Shown: piece after piece, positions 34,286-43,336 of the stretch
How the letters are laid out: each line of letters opens with the position of its first letter
How positions within the stretch are numbered: the first letter of the stretch is position 1
NCBI GenBank assembly: GCA_019115605.1
Contig: DXDG01000006.1
Span: forward strand, 1 to 64,000
Reading direction: 5' to 3'
DNA: 64,000 bases
DNA from: Candidatus Alistipes faecigallinarum
GTDB lineage: Bacteria; Bacteroidota; Bacteroidia; Bacteroidales; Rikenellaceae
Position numbers and translations under genes: made by a program
Notes under the pieces: model-generated
The model's input: the letters and a program-made list of their open reading frames with translations, nothing else
Databases searched by the model: none
Told to the model about the DNA's origin: nothing

Positions 34286-37200
34286 ATGACACTCAAGCAT
34301 TTCATTGAACGACCCGTACTGGCGTCGGTCATCTCGATAGTCATCGTAATCGCCGGTATCATCGGACTCGCGACGCTGCCGGTGGAGCAGTATCCCGATA
34401 TCGCACCTCCGACGGTCATGGTGCGCGCCTCCTACCCGGGCGCGAGCGCCGAGACCATCCAGAAGTCGGTGGTCGTACCGCTGGAGGAGGCCATCAACGG
34501 CGTGGAGAACATGACCTACATCACCTCCTCCGCAGCCGCCGGCTCGGCTTCCATCAGCATCTACTTCAAGCAGGGCACCGACCCCGACATGGCGGCCGTG
34601 AACGTCCAGAACAAGGTTTCGACCGCCACCGGACAGCTCCCTTCCGAGGTTACGCAGATCGGCGTTACGACCATGAAGCGTCAGACCTCGATGGTCAAGA
34701 TCTTCTCGCTCTACAGCCCTGACGACTCCTACGACGAGGGCTTCCTGGCCAACTACTCGAAGATCAACATCGAGCCGCGTATCGTCCGCATCCCGGGTGT
34801 CGGCGAGGCCTTCACGCTGGGTGCCGACTACTCGATGCGTATCTGGCTCAAGCCCGACGTCATGGCCCAGTACAAGCTCGTGCCTTCGGACATCACCGCC
34901 GTGCTGGCCGAGCAGAACCTCGAGGCCTCGACCGGTGCGCTGGGCGAGAACTCCCAAAACGCCTTCCAGTACACGATGAAGTATTCGGGACGTCTGACCC
35001 TTCCCGAAGAGTTCGAGAACATCGTCATCCGCTCGCAGGACGACGGTACGGTGCTGCGGCTGAAGGATGTCGCCGATATCGAGCTGGGTCGTGAGTCCTA
35101 CTCCTATGTCGGCAAGACGAACGGACACCCGGGCGTCAGCACGATGGTCTTCCAGACCGCGGGCTCGAACGCCACGGAGGTCGTCAACCAGGTAAACGCC
35201 CTGCTCGACGAGGTCGAGGCCGAACTTCCGAAGGGTATCGCCATCGCCCACCTGCACAGTGTGAACGACTTCCTCTTCGCCTCGATCAACGAGGTGATCA
35301 AGACCCTCTTCGAGGCCATCATCCTCGTGGTGCTCGTGGTATACGTCTTCCTGCAGGATATCCGCTCGACGCTCATCCCGACGGTTTCGATCCTCGTATC
35401 GCTCGTCGGCACCTTCGCCTTCCTGGCCCTGGCCGGATTCTCGATCAACCTGCTGACGCTCTTCGCCCTCGTGCTGGCGATCGGTACGGTGGTCGACGAT
35501 GCCATCATCGTCGTCGAAGCGGTGCAGGCGCGCTTCGATGCCGGATACAAGTCTTCGTACATGGCCACCATCGACGCCATGTCGGGTATTACGTCTGCCA
35601 TCATCACCTCGACGCTGGTCTTCATGGCCGTGTTCATCCCCGTCGCCATGATGGGCGGCACGTCGGGTGTCTTCTACACGCAGTTCGGTATCACGATGGC
35701 CGTCGCAGTCGGTATCTCGGCCATCAACGCCCTGACGCTCTCGCCGGCCCTCTGCGCCCTGATCCTGAAGCCCTACCTGGATGAAAACGGCGAGATGAAG
35801 GACAACTTCGCGGCACGCTTCCGCAAGACCTTCAACGTGGCCTTCGGCGCCATGGTGAACAAGTACAAGCGCGGCGTGATGGTCTTCATCAAGCACAAGT
35901 GGCTCATGTGGTCCACCTTCGTGCTGGCCATCGGCGCCCTGGTGCTGCTGATGAACACCACCAAGACGGGTCTGGTGCCCGATGAGGACCAGGGTACGAT
36001 CATGGTCAACGTAACGACCGCCCCGGGCACCTCGCTCGAGGAGACCTACAAGGTGCTCAACGAGGTTGCGGGCCGTATCTCAAACATTCCGCAGGTGGAG
36101 AACGCCATGGAGACCGCCGGCTTCAACATGATCGCCTCGGCAGCAGGTTCCTCCTACGCCATGGGTATCGTCAAGCTGAAGAACTGGGACGAGCGTCCCA
36201 ATCCCGAGGACGAGGTACACGCCGTCATCGGACAGATCTATGCCCGCACGGCCGATATCAAGAACGCCACGATCTTTGCCGTAGCCCCGCCTATGATTGC
36301 AGGTTACGGATCGACCTCCGGTTTCTCGATGCACCTGCAGGACCGTGCCGGCGGCGAGCTGACCGACTTCTACCAGGTCTTCCAGCAGTTCCTCGGCGCA
36401 CTGAACCAGCGCCCCGAGATCGAGCGCGCCTACTCGTCGTTCAACATCAACTTCCCGCAGTACATGGTCCGCATCGACGCCGCGAAGGCCAAGCGTGCCG
36501 GACTCTCGCCCGCAACGATCCTTTCGACCATCTCGGGATACTACGGCGGTCAGTACGCCTCGTACATCAACCGCTTCTCGAAGATGTACTACGTCGTGCT
36601 CCAGGCCCGGGCCGAGGACCGTCTCGACCTCGAGTCGCTCAACCACATCTACGTCCGCACGGACAAGGGCGAGATGGCTCCCGTGGGTGAATTCGTGGAG
36701 ATGGAGAAGGTCTACAGCTCGGATGTGCTGAACCGTTTCAACCTCTACAACTCGATCGCCATCCAGGGTACGGCCGCCGCAGGCTACTCGTCGGGTGATG
36801 CCATCCAGGCCATTCGCGAGGTAGCCGACCAGGTGCTGCCGAAGGGTTACGGATACGAGTTCGACGGTATCACCCGCGAGGAGGCGCAGACGACGAGCAA
36901 CACGCTGATCATCTTCGGCATCTGCCTGCTGTTCATCTACCTCATCCTGAGCGCCCTCTACGAGAGCTACCTGATTCCGTTCGCCGTGATTCTGGCCGTT
37001 CCGTGCGGTCTGATGGGTTCGTTCCTCTTCGCCAAGATCATGGGACTCGAGAACAACATCTACCTCCAGACGGGTATCATCATGCTGATCGGTCTGCTGT
37101 CGAAGACGGCCATCCTCATCACGGAGTACGCCGCCGACCGACGCCGCGCCGGCATGAGCCTCACGCAGGCCGCCGTATCGGCCGCCAAGGCCCGTCTGCG

Positions 37201-37474
37201 TCCGGTGCTGATGACCGTGCTCACCTGCGTGCTCGGCATGTTGCCGCTGGTCTTTTCGACCGGTGCGGGTGCCAACGGTAACTCGACCCTCGGTACGGGT
37301 GTCGTAGGCGGTATGATCGTGGGTACGCTGGCCCTGCTGTTCCTCGTGCCGACGCTGTTCATCGTCTTCGAAACCCTCCAGGAAAAGCTCAAGCCCCTGG
37401 AGCTGGATCCCGATCCGCAGTGGGCCCTGCGCACCGAACTCGAAGAAGTAAAAAACGAGAAAGAGGAGGAATAA
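34286..37474 (+). CDS. AcrB/MexB-type (HAE1) RND multidrug efflux pump
   Basis: A 1062-residue inner-membrane pump, normal for the hydrophobe/amphiphile RND family. It opens with MTLKHFIERPVLASVISIVI, shows helix-4 segment LVLAIGTVVDDAIIVVEAV with the paired aspartates used in proton relay, and helix-10-12 sequences near the end (AAKARLRPVLMTVLTCVLGM). Large periplasmic porter loops follow helices 1 and 7. It exports drugs, bile salts or lipophilic compounds. Second gene in the adaptor-pump-channel-TetR operon. Confidence 0.96.
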   Translation: MTLKHFIERPVLASVISIVIVIAGIIGLATLPVEQYPDIAPPTVMVRASYPGASAETIQKSVVVPLEEAINGVENMTYITSSAAAGSASISIYFKQGTDPDMAAVNVQNKVSTATGQLPSEVTQIGVTTMKRQTSMVKIFSLYSPDDSYDEGFLANYSKINIEPRIVRIPGVGEAFTLGADYSMRIWLKPDVMAQYKLVPSDITAVLAEQNLEASTGALGENSQNAFQYTMKYSGRLTLPEEFENIVIRSQDDGTVLRLKDVADIELGRESYSYVGKTNGHPGVSTMVFQTAGSNATEVVNQVNALLDEVEAELPKGIAIAHLHSVNDFLFASINEVIKTLFEAIILVVLVVYVFLQDIRSTLIPTVSILVSLVGTFAFLALAGFSINLLTLFALVLAIGTVVDDAIIVVEAVQARFDAGYKSSYMATIDAMSGITSAIITSTLVFMAVFIPVAMMGGTSGVFYTQFGITMAVAVGISAINALTLSPALCALILKPYLDENGEMKDNFAARFRKTFNVAFGAMVNKYKRGVMVFIKHKWLMWSTFVLAIGALVLLMNTTKTGLVPDEDQGTIMVNVTTAPGTSLEETYKVLNEVAGRISNIPQVENAMETAGFNMIASAAGSSYAMGIVKLKNWDERPNPEDEVHAVIGQIYARTADIKNATIFAVAPPMIAGYGSTSGFSMHLQDRAGGELTDFYQVFQQFLGALNQRPEIERAYSSFNINFPQYMVRIDAAKAKRAGLSPATILSTISGYYGGQYASYINRFSKMYYVVLQARAEDRLDLESLNHIYVRTDKGEMAPVGEFVEMEKVYSSDVLNRFNLYNSIAIQGTAAAGYSSGDAIQAIREVADQVLPKGYGYEFDGITREEAQTTSNTLIIFGICLLFIYLILSALYESYLIPFAVILAVPCGLMGSFLFAKIMGLENNIYLQTGIIMLIGLLSKTAILITEYAADRRRAGMSLTQAAVSAAKARLRPVLMTVLTCVLGMLPLVFSTGAGANGNSTLGTGVVGGMIVGTLALLFLVPTLFIVFETLQEKLKPLELDPDPQWALRTELEEVKNEKEEE

Positions 37475-37478
37475 ACAC

Positions 37479-38849
37479 ATGAAAAAGATACTGATTATCT
37501 GCCTGGCAGCCGCCATGACGAGCTGCGGCATCTACAAGAACTACTCGCGGCCCGAGATCCAGACCGACGGCCTCTACGGGACGGCCGAAACGGCAGACTC
37601 GACGACCATCGGCGACATCTCGTGGCAGGAGATGTTCTCCGACCCCTACCTGCGTACGATCATTGCGCGGGCCCTGGAGAACAACACCGACCTGCAGTCG
37701 GCACAGTGGCGCGTCAAGGAGGCCGAGGCGACGCTCAAGTCGGCCCGCCTGGCCTATCTGCCGTCGTTCAACTTCGCCCCGCAGGGTTCGATCAGCAGTT
37801 TCGACAACGCCCCGGCATCGAAGACCTATTCGATTCCCGTTACGGCCAGCTGGCAGATCGACATCTTCGGCGGTCTGACCAACGCCAAGCGCCGCGCCAA
37901 GGCACTCTATCTCCAGAGCAGGGAGTACGAGCAGGCGACCAAGACGCAGCTCATCGCGTCGGTGGCCAACCTCTACTACACGCTGCTGATGCTCGACAGC
38001 CAGTACGAGGTTACGAGCCAGACGGCCGAGAAGTGGGAGGAGAGTATCCGCACGATGCGGGCCATGAAGGAGGCCGGCATGGCCAACGAAGCCGGCGTTG
38101 CCCAGTATGAAGGCTCCTACTATGCGATCGTCGCCTCGCTGCGCGATATCGAATATTCGATCCGCGAAGCCGAGAACAGCCTCTGCACGATCCTGGCCGA
38201 GGCTCCGCACGAGATCGAGCGCGGACGCCTGGACCAGCAGCAGATGCCCGTGGACCTCGCCGTAGGCGTTCCCGTGCAGATGCTCTCGAACCGTCCCGAC
38301 GTACGCAGCGCCGAATACTCGCTCATGCAGGCATTCTACGCCACGAACGCCGCACGCTCGGCCCTCTATCCGTCGATTACGCTCAGCGGTTCGGCCGGCT
38401 GGACCAACAACGCCGGAACGATCATCAATCCGGGCAAGCTGCTTCTCTCGGCCGCAGGTTCGCTGCTGCAGCCGATCTTCAACGCCGGCATGAACCGCGC
38501 GAACCTCAAGATCGCGAAGGCACAGCAGGAGGAGGCCAAGCTCTCGTTCGAGCAGACGCTGCTCAACGCCGGAGCGGAGGTAAACAACGCCCTGACGCAG
38601 TGCCAGATGGCCCGTGCGAAGACCGACGTGCGTTCGAAGCAGATCGAAGCCCTGACGCGCGCCGTCGAGAGCACCGAATACCTCATGCACTACTCTTCGA
38701 CCACCTACCTCGAAGTGCTGACCGCCGAGCAGTCGCTGCTCTCGGCCCAGCTGTCGCAGATCGCCGACCGCTTCGATGAATTCCAGGGTATCGTGAACCT
38801 CTACCAGGCTCTGGGCGGAGGCCGCGATCTCACGACGGAGGAGAAGTAA
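37479..38849 (+). CDS. OprM/NodT-type outer-membrane efflux channel lipoprotein
   Basis: A 456-residue outer-membrane factor with lipobox (AAAMTSC, Cys near 16). The body has the duplicated TolC-type coiled-coil helices (NTDLQSAQWRVKEAEATLKS; NRPDVRSAEYSLMQAFYATN) and beta segments (ITLSGSAGWTNNAG). It forms the exit duct for the RND pump encoded 4 nt upstream. Its stop overlaps the TetR gene start (TAATG). Confidence 0.95.
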   Translation: MKKILIICLAAAMTSCGIYKNYSRPEIQTDGLYGTAETADSTTIGDISWQEMFSDPYLRTIIARALENNTDLQSAQWRVKEAEATLKSARLAYLPSFNFAPQGSISSFDNAPASKTYSIPVTASWQIDIFGGLTNAKRRAKALYLQSREYEQATKTQLIASVANLYYTLLMLDSQYEVTSQTAEKWEESIRTMRAMKEAGMANEAGVAQYEGSYYAIVASLRDIEYSIREAENSLCTILAEAPHEIERGRLDQQQMPVDLAVGVPVQMLSNRPDVRSAEYSLMQAFYATNAARSALYPSITLSGSAGWTNNAGTIINPGKLLLSAAGSLLQPIFNAGMNRANLKIAKAQQEEAKLSFEQTLLNAGAEVNNALTQCQMARAKTDVRSKQIEALTRAVESTEYLMHYSSTTYLEVLTAEQSLLSAQLSQIADRFDEFQGIVNLYQALGGGRDLTTEEK

Positions 38850-39430
38850 TGAAACGGGGAGCTACCAAGGAAGAGATCATCCGCACGACGCAGGATCTGA
38901 TCGCCCGGAACGGCATCCGTGCCGTCCGGGTCGATGAGATCGCGCAGATGCTCGGGATCTCGAAACGGACGCTCTACGAAATGTTCGTCGACAAGAACGG
39001 ACTGATCAGTGCCTGCCTCGACAGCCTGGCACACCAGCAACGCAAAATGTTGGCCTCGAATCGCAGACGCTGCGGCGGGAATCCGCTGCAGCGGGCCCTG
39101 CGGCTCGCCAACACCTATATAGACAATCTCTATACGGTGGATGCGAGTTTTCTGGCCGATATCCGCGACAAGGTCCTTTTCGCCGAATACTACAACGAGA
39201 ACCGGGATTTCTGGGTTTCGGAGCTGATGCACGATCTGGAGAAGTGCCGGAAAGAGGAGCTGCTGCTCGCGGAGATCGACACCGCATCCCTCACCCAACA
39301 GCTCATGAGCACGATGTTCGAACTGCGGTTGAACCACGCCACACGCGAGGAGCTCCGCCTGCTGTGCCGGACCATTCTTCGCGGAGCCGCCACCCGCCGG
39401 GGGATCGATATCATCGACCAACGGCGCTGA
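38849..39430 (+). CDS. TetR/AcrR-family regulator of the efflux operon
   Basis: A 193-residue regulator with an N-terminal TetR helix-turn-helix (RVDEIAQMLGISKRTLYEMF at about 30-49) and a helical ligand-binding C-terminal part. It is the last gene of the operon, overlapping the channel gene by one nucleotide, so it is probably an autoregulating repressor of the pump. A strong terminator follows. Confidence 0.93.
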   Translation: MKRGATKEEIIRTTQDLIARNGIRAVRVDEIAQMLGISKRTLYEMFVDKNGLISACLDSLAHQQRKMLASNRRRCGGNPLQRALRLANTYIDNLYTVDASFLADIRDKVLFAEYYNENRDFWVSELMHDLEKCRKEELLLAEIDTASLTQQLMSTMFELRLNHATREELRLLCRTILRGAATRRGIDIIDQRR

Positions 39431-39446
39431 AAACCGGACCGACAAC

Positions 39447-39480
39447 AAAAGGCCGCAGGTGATTTCCTGCGGCCTTTTTT
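39447..39480 (+). terminator. Terminator of the RND efflux operon
   Basis: AAAAGGCCGCAGG (39447-39459) and CCTGCGGCCTTTT (39466-39478) form a 13-bp stem with a 6-nt loop, continuing into a T run. Confidence 0.92.
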
Positions 39481-39552
39481 GTTTTTCGGGATTTTTTCGG
39501 CCGTCGGTCAAAAAAACAGGGCCCGCTCCCATGCCGTCTGACAAAAAAACGC

Positions 39553-39560
39553 TATATTTG
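39553..39560 (+). promoter_or_regulatory. -7 box of the metY-metX-hom operon
   Basis: TATATTTG lies 31 nt before the Met-rich leader ORF. The -33 region is not a clear TTG (ATG at the 19-nt position). Confidence 0.65.
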
Positions 39561-39591
39561 TCCCGTACGAACACGAAGAACAATCCGAAAA

Positions 39592-39693
39592 ATGGCTGCT
39601 TGTCCGACATGCGTCATCCGACGAAATGAATACGGCATCCGAATGATGTCGGGTATGATGATGTCCATGCGCAGCGATCTTCGCCGGGTATAG
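39592..39693 (+). CDS. Methionine-rich leader peptide (putative attenuator)
   Basis: A 33-codon ORF between the promoter and metY. Codons 18-26 read Met-Met-Ser-Gly-Met-Met-Met-Ser-Met, six Met codons in nine. CCGACAT (39604-39610) can pair with ATGTCGG (39646-39652) early in the leader. After the Met cluster GCCGG (39683-39687) can pair with CCGGC (39719-39723), which would disrupt the terminator at 39716-39745. This is the logic of amino-acid attenuation: ribosome stalling at Met codons when methionyl-tRNA is short would let the operon be read. Peptide and hairpins are seen; the mechanism is inferred. Confidence 0.75.
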   Translation: MAACPTCVIRRNEYGIRMMSGMMMSMRSDLRRV

Positions 39694-39715
39694 TTCCGTC
39701 GTGTGCGACTGTTAC

Positions 39716-39745
39716 AATCCGGCTTCCTTGAGGTCGGATTTTTTT
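39716..39745 (+). terminator. Attenuator terminator before metY
   Basis: AATCCG (39716-39721) pairs with CGGATT (39735-39740), with an inner CC/GG pairing, followed by a T run to 39745. It stands between the leader peptide and the metY start 24 nt later, so it must be conditionally passed for the operon to be expressed. Confidence 0.75.
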
Positions 39746-39769
39746 GTGAACTCAAACATTGTTACCGAT

Positions 39770-41059
39770 ATGGATCCGAAAAAATACCGTTTCGAAACGC
39801 TCCAGATACACGCCGGGCTGCATCCCGACACCGAGACCGGAGCCCGCGGCGTGGCGATCTGTCCCACGGCCGCCTACCGTTTCCGCAGCTGCGACCACGC
39901 AGCGCGGCTTTTCGAGTTGAGCGAGGCCGGCAACATCTACACCCGCCTGCAGAATCCCACGACAACAGCCTACGAGGAGCGCATCGCGGCCCTCTACGGA
40001 GCCGTCGGGGCGCTGGCCGTATCTTCGGGCATGTCGGCAATCCTCGTAACGGTGCTCTCGCTGGCCGCCGAGGGCGACAACATCGTCGCCTCGCCGTTCC
40101 TCTACGGCGGCACCTACAACCAGTTCCGCATCACGCTGCGCAAGCTGGGCATCGACTGCCGCATCGCCCGCAGCGAGCGGCCCGAGGAGTTCGAGGCGCT
40201 CATCGACGATCGGACCCGGGCCCTCTATGTCGAGAGCATGGGCAATCCGACCTGCGCGGTGCCCGATCTCGAAGCGCTGGGCGAGGTGGCACGCCGGCGC
40301 GACGTGCCGCTGGTCGTGGACAATACGTTCGGTGCCGGAGGCTACCTCTGTAACCCCTTCGAGTGGGGCGCCAACATCGTCGTGGACTCCGCAACGAAGT
40401 GGATCAACGGCCACGGCACGGCCATGGGCGGCGTCATCGTGGACGGCGGCAACTACAACTGGGGCAACGGCAAGTTCCCGCAGATCGACGGGCCCTCGGA
40501 GGGATACCACGGGCTCAACCTGCACGAGGCGTTCGGCGCGGCGGCCTTCATTGTCAAGTGCCGCGTGGACGGGCTGCGCGACCTGGGATGCTGTCCCTCG
40601 CCGTTCGACTCCTACCTGATGCTCCTCGGGCTGGAGACCCTCTCGCTGCGCGTGCGCCAGGAGGTGGAATCGACCCGCCGGCTGGCCGAATACTGCCTCC
40701 ACCACCCGAAGGTGCGCAGCGTCAGCTTCGTGGGCTTCAACACGCACCCGAGCCACGAAAATGCCCGCAAATACTACCGCTTCGGCTCCTCGGCGGTCTT
40801 CACGATCGAGCTCAAGGGGACGCTCGAAAGTACGGTGCGTTTTGTCGAGTCGCTGCAGCTGGCCGCACACATGACGATGATCGGCGACTCGATCACCGTG
40901 GTAACGCACCCCGCCTCGACCACGCACAAACAGCTGAACGATGCGGACCTCGCGGCGGCGGGCATCACCCCGACGCTGCTGCGCATCTCGGTCGGACTGG
41001 AGAACGTCGAAGACCTCATCGCCGACTTCGAGCAGGCCTTCGCACAGGTGGAGGAGTAG
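39770..41059 (+). CDS. metY: O-acetylhomoserine sulfhydrylase (PLP-dependent)
   Basis: A 429-residue Cys/Met-metabolism PLP enzyme starting at 39770 (MDPKKYRFET); longer in-frame starts would run through the attenuator. The PLP-binding Lys210 is in VDSATKWINGHGT, with the preceding SSGMSAI phosphate-binding segment and D-N-T-F-G motif (VVDNTFGAGG). Its opening TLQIHAG and the NPT-x-x-A-Y-E signature fit the homocysteine synthase (MetY) group. It forms homocysteine from O-acetylhomoserine and sulfide. First structural gene of metY-metX-hom. Confidence 0.94.
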   Translation: MDPKKYRFETLQIHAGLHPDTETGARGVAICPTAAYRFRSCDHAARLFELSEAGNIYTRLQNPTTTAYEERIAALYGAVGALAVSSGMSAILVTVLSLAAEGDNIVASPFLYGGTYNQFRITLRKLGIDCRIARSERPEEFEALIDDRTRALYVESMGNPTCAVPDLEALGEVARRRDVPLVVDNTFGAGGYLCNPFEWGANIVVDSATKWINGHGTAMGGVIVDGGNYNWGNGKFPQIDGPSEGYHGLNLHEAFGAAAFIVKCRVDGLRDLGCCPSPFDSYLMLLGLETLSLRVRQEVESTRRLAEYCLHHPKVRSVSFVGFNTHPSHENARKYYRFGSSAVFTIELKGTLESTVRFVESLQLAAHMTMIGDSITVVTHPASTTHKQLNDADLAAAGITPTLLRISVGLENVEDLIADFEQAFAQVEE

Positions 41060-41062
41060 GTT

Positions 41063-42073
41063 ATGGTGCAGTACTTCGAATACAACACCCCTTTTCCGCT
41101 CGAACGGGGCGGTGAGCTTCCCGCGCTGCGGATCGCCTACCACACCTACGGGCGGATGAATGCCGCGGGCGACAACGTCGTGTGGGTCTGCCATGCCCTG
41201 ACGGCCAACTCGGACGTTGCCGACTGGTGGCCCCACACGGTAGAGGAGGGGCGCTTCCTCGATCCGACGCACTACTTTGTCGTCTGCGCCAACATCCTCG
41301 GGTCGCACTACGGCACGACCGGGCCGCTGCATGTCAATCCCGCGACGGGAGAGCCCTGGTACGGTGATTTCCCGCACTTCACGATCCGCGACATGGTGGC
41401 CGCGCACCGGCTACTGGCCCGCGAGCTCGGCATCGGGCGCATCGCGGCACTCGTCGGCAGCTCGGTGGGCGGCTTTCAGGCCGTCGAATGGGCCGTCGAG
41501 GAGCCGGAGCGTTTCGAGCGGCTCGTACTCATCGCCACGGCAGCCAAAGCCTCGCCGTGGACCATCGCCATCGACGAGACGCAGCGCATGGCGATCGAGG
41601 CCGACGCGACGTTCGGCGAACGGCGCGACGACGCCGGCATGAAGGGGCTCGCCGCGGCCCGCGCCATCGGGTTGCTGACCTACCGCGGCGGCGAGGGCTA
41701 CAACCTCACGCAGCAGGACCGCGAAGAACTGCCCCGGGAGCATCGTGCCTCGACCTACCAGCAATACCAGGGCGAGAAGCTCTGCCGGCGCTACAATGCC
41801 TACTCCTACTATGCGATCCTCGACGCCTTCGACACGCACGACGTCGGGCGCGGCCGCGGCGGGGTAGCCGCAGCACTCGGCGGGATCCGTGCCCGGACGC
41901 TCGTCGTGGGGATCACGACCGACATGATCTTCACCCCGCGTGAGATGCGCGAGCTGCACGGACAGATTCCCGGAAGCCTCTACCGCGAGATCGACTCTCC
42001 GTTCGGGCACGACGGGTTTCTGGTCGAATACGAACAGTTGGACGCCATCCTTGCGCCCTTCATGAAGCATTGA
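41063..42073 (+). CDS. metX: Homoserine O-acetyltransferase
   Basis: A 336-residue alpha/beta-hydrolase-fold acyltransferase. The nucleophile Ser134 is in VGSSVGG, the catalytic His316 in SPFGHDGFL and the Asp in VVGITTDMIFTP. Family segments CHALTANSD and NILGSHYGTTGP are present. It acetylates homoserine with acetyl-CoA to give the substrate of MetY. It follows metY by 3 nt, so both steps are co-expressed. It is slightly shorter than the typical enzyme but complete. Confidence 0.95.
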   Translation: MVQYFEYNTPFPLERGGELPALRIAYHTYGRMNAAGDNVVWVCHALTANSDVADWWPHTVEEGRFLDPTHYFVVCANILGSHYGTTGPLHVNPATGEPWYGDFPHFTIRDMVAAHRLLARELGIGRIAALVGSSVGGFQAVEWAVEEPERFERLVLIATAAKASPWTIAIDETQRMAIEADATFGERRDDAGMKGLAAARAIGLLTYRGGEGYNLTQQDREELPREHRASTYQQYQGEKLCRRYNAYSYYAILDAFDTHDVGRGRGGVAAALGGIRARTLVVGITTDMIFTPREMRELHGQIPGSLYREIDSPFGHDGFLVEYEQLDAILAPFMKH

Positions 42074-42095
42074 CAACAAAAAACAGCATACCAAC

Positions 42096-43307
42096 ATGAG
42101 CAAAATCAAAATCGGACTTTTCGGATTCGGTGTCGTCGGACAGGGAATCTACGAAGTGGTCAGCAAGGCGAAGAATGCCAATGCCGAGATCATGAAGATC
42201 TGCGTCCGCGACCCGAAGAAGCCCCGCAAGGTCGAGGCCGACCCGAGCCTCTTCACCACCTCCGTGGAGGAGATTCTCGACAGCCCGAATGTCAATCTGG
42301 TCGTCGAGGTCATCAACGACCCCGAAGCGGCCTACGACATTGTCAAGCGCTCGATGCTGCGCGGCATCCCGGTCGTATCGGGCAGCAAGACGATGCTGGC
42401 CCGCCACCTCCCGGAACTGATCGAGCTGCAGAAGACGCGCAACGTAGCGCTGCTCTACGACGCCTCGTCGTGCGGGTCGATTCCCGTGATCCGCAACCTC
42501 GAGGAGTACTACGACAACGACCTGCTGCTGGAGGTCAAGGGCATCCTGAACGGTTCGTCGAACTACATCCTCTCGCGCGTCTTCGACCATGCCGAGCCCT
42601 ATGCCGACGCCCTGGCGCAGGCCCAGCGGCTGGGATTTGCCGAGAGCGACCCCTCATTCGACATCGAGGGCTACGACTCGCTCTTCAAGCTGGTCATCAT
42701 CACCGTGCACGCCCTCGGCGTCTATGTGGCACCCGAAAGGATCTTCACCTACGGCATCTCGACGATCCACGACTCGGACATCCGCTACGCCCGCGAAAAG
42801 GGCGTGAAGATCAAGCTCGTGGCCCAGGTTGTCAAGGTGAGCGAGGAGCATTTCACGATGTTCGTCATGCCGGAGTTCGTAACCCCCGACAAGTACATCT
42901 ACAGCGTCGATGACGAGTACAACGGCGTGGTGATCCGCGGCGAATGCTACGACCGCCAGTTCATGTTCGGCAAGGGGGCCGGCAGCCTGCCCACGGCATC
43001 GTCCATCCTGAGCGACATCATGGCCCGCCTGCACGACTACCGCTACGAATACAAGAAGATGAACTACCTCCAGCTGCCCGCGTACACGACTGACATCACG
43101 CTGAAGGTCTACGTGCGTTACAAGGAGACCGACGTGCGCGGCATCCTGCAGTTCGAGCGGATCCACGAGCAGTACATCAGCGACGAGAGCAACTATCTGA
43201 TCGGCGAGATCCGCCTGAGCGAGCTGATGGAAAAACGGCAGCAGCTCACGGGCAAGGACCTCTTCCTGGCCAACATCCCGATCTTCTTCCTCAACCGCGA
43301 CCATTGA
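42096..43307 (+). CDS. hom: Homoserine dehydrogenase (monofunctional)
   Basis: A 403-residue enzyme with N-terminal Rossmann motif (FGFGVVGQG at 6-14), substrate region (LLEVKGILNGSSNYILSR) and catalytic segment (FAESDPSFDIEGYDS). After about residue 310 it has a short ACT-like C-terminal part instead of an aspartokinase fusion. It reduces aspartate semialdehyde to homoserine, the branch point to methionine and threonine. Third gene of the attenuated methionine operon, 22 nt after metX. Confidence 0.94.
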   Translation: MSKIKIGLFGFGVVGQGIYEVVSKAKNANAEIMKICVRDPKKPRKVEADPSLFTTSVEEILDSPNVNLVVEVINDPEAAYDIVKRSMLRGIPVVSGSKTMLARHLPELIELQKTRNVALLYDASSCGSIPVIRNLEEYYDNDLLLEVKGILNGSSNYILSRVFDHAEPYADALAQAQRLGFAESDPSFDIEGYDSLFKLVIITVHALGVYVAPERIFTYGISTIHDSDIRYAREKGVKIKLVAQVVKVSEEHFTMFVMPEFVTPDKYIYSVDDEYNGVVIRGECYDRQFMFGKGAGSLPTASSILSDIMARLHDYRYEYKKMNYLQLPAYTTDITLKVYVRYKETDVRGILQFERIHEQYISDESNYLIGEIRLSELMEKRQQLTGKDLFLANIPIFFLNRDH

Positions 43308-43336
43308 AATTCACCGACAAACCCAATCTTATGCTT

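Noticed and set aside
32972..35896. Very long open frame on the minus strand opposite the adaptor and RND pump genes
   Set aside because: It is the mirror of high-GC codon usage in two clearly real genes; its His/Asp/Arg-rich product has no domain and no start context.
39480..39769. SAM riboswitch upstream of metY
   Set aside because: No conserved SAM-I or SAM-II core could be read; the Met-rich leader ORF plus terminator explains the region better.
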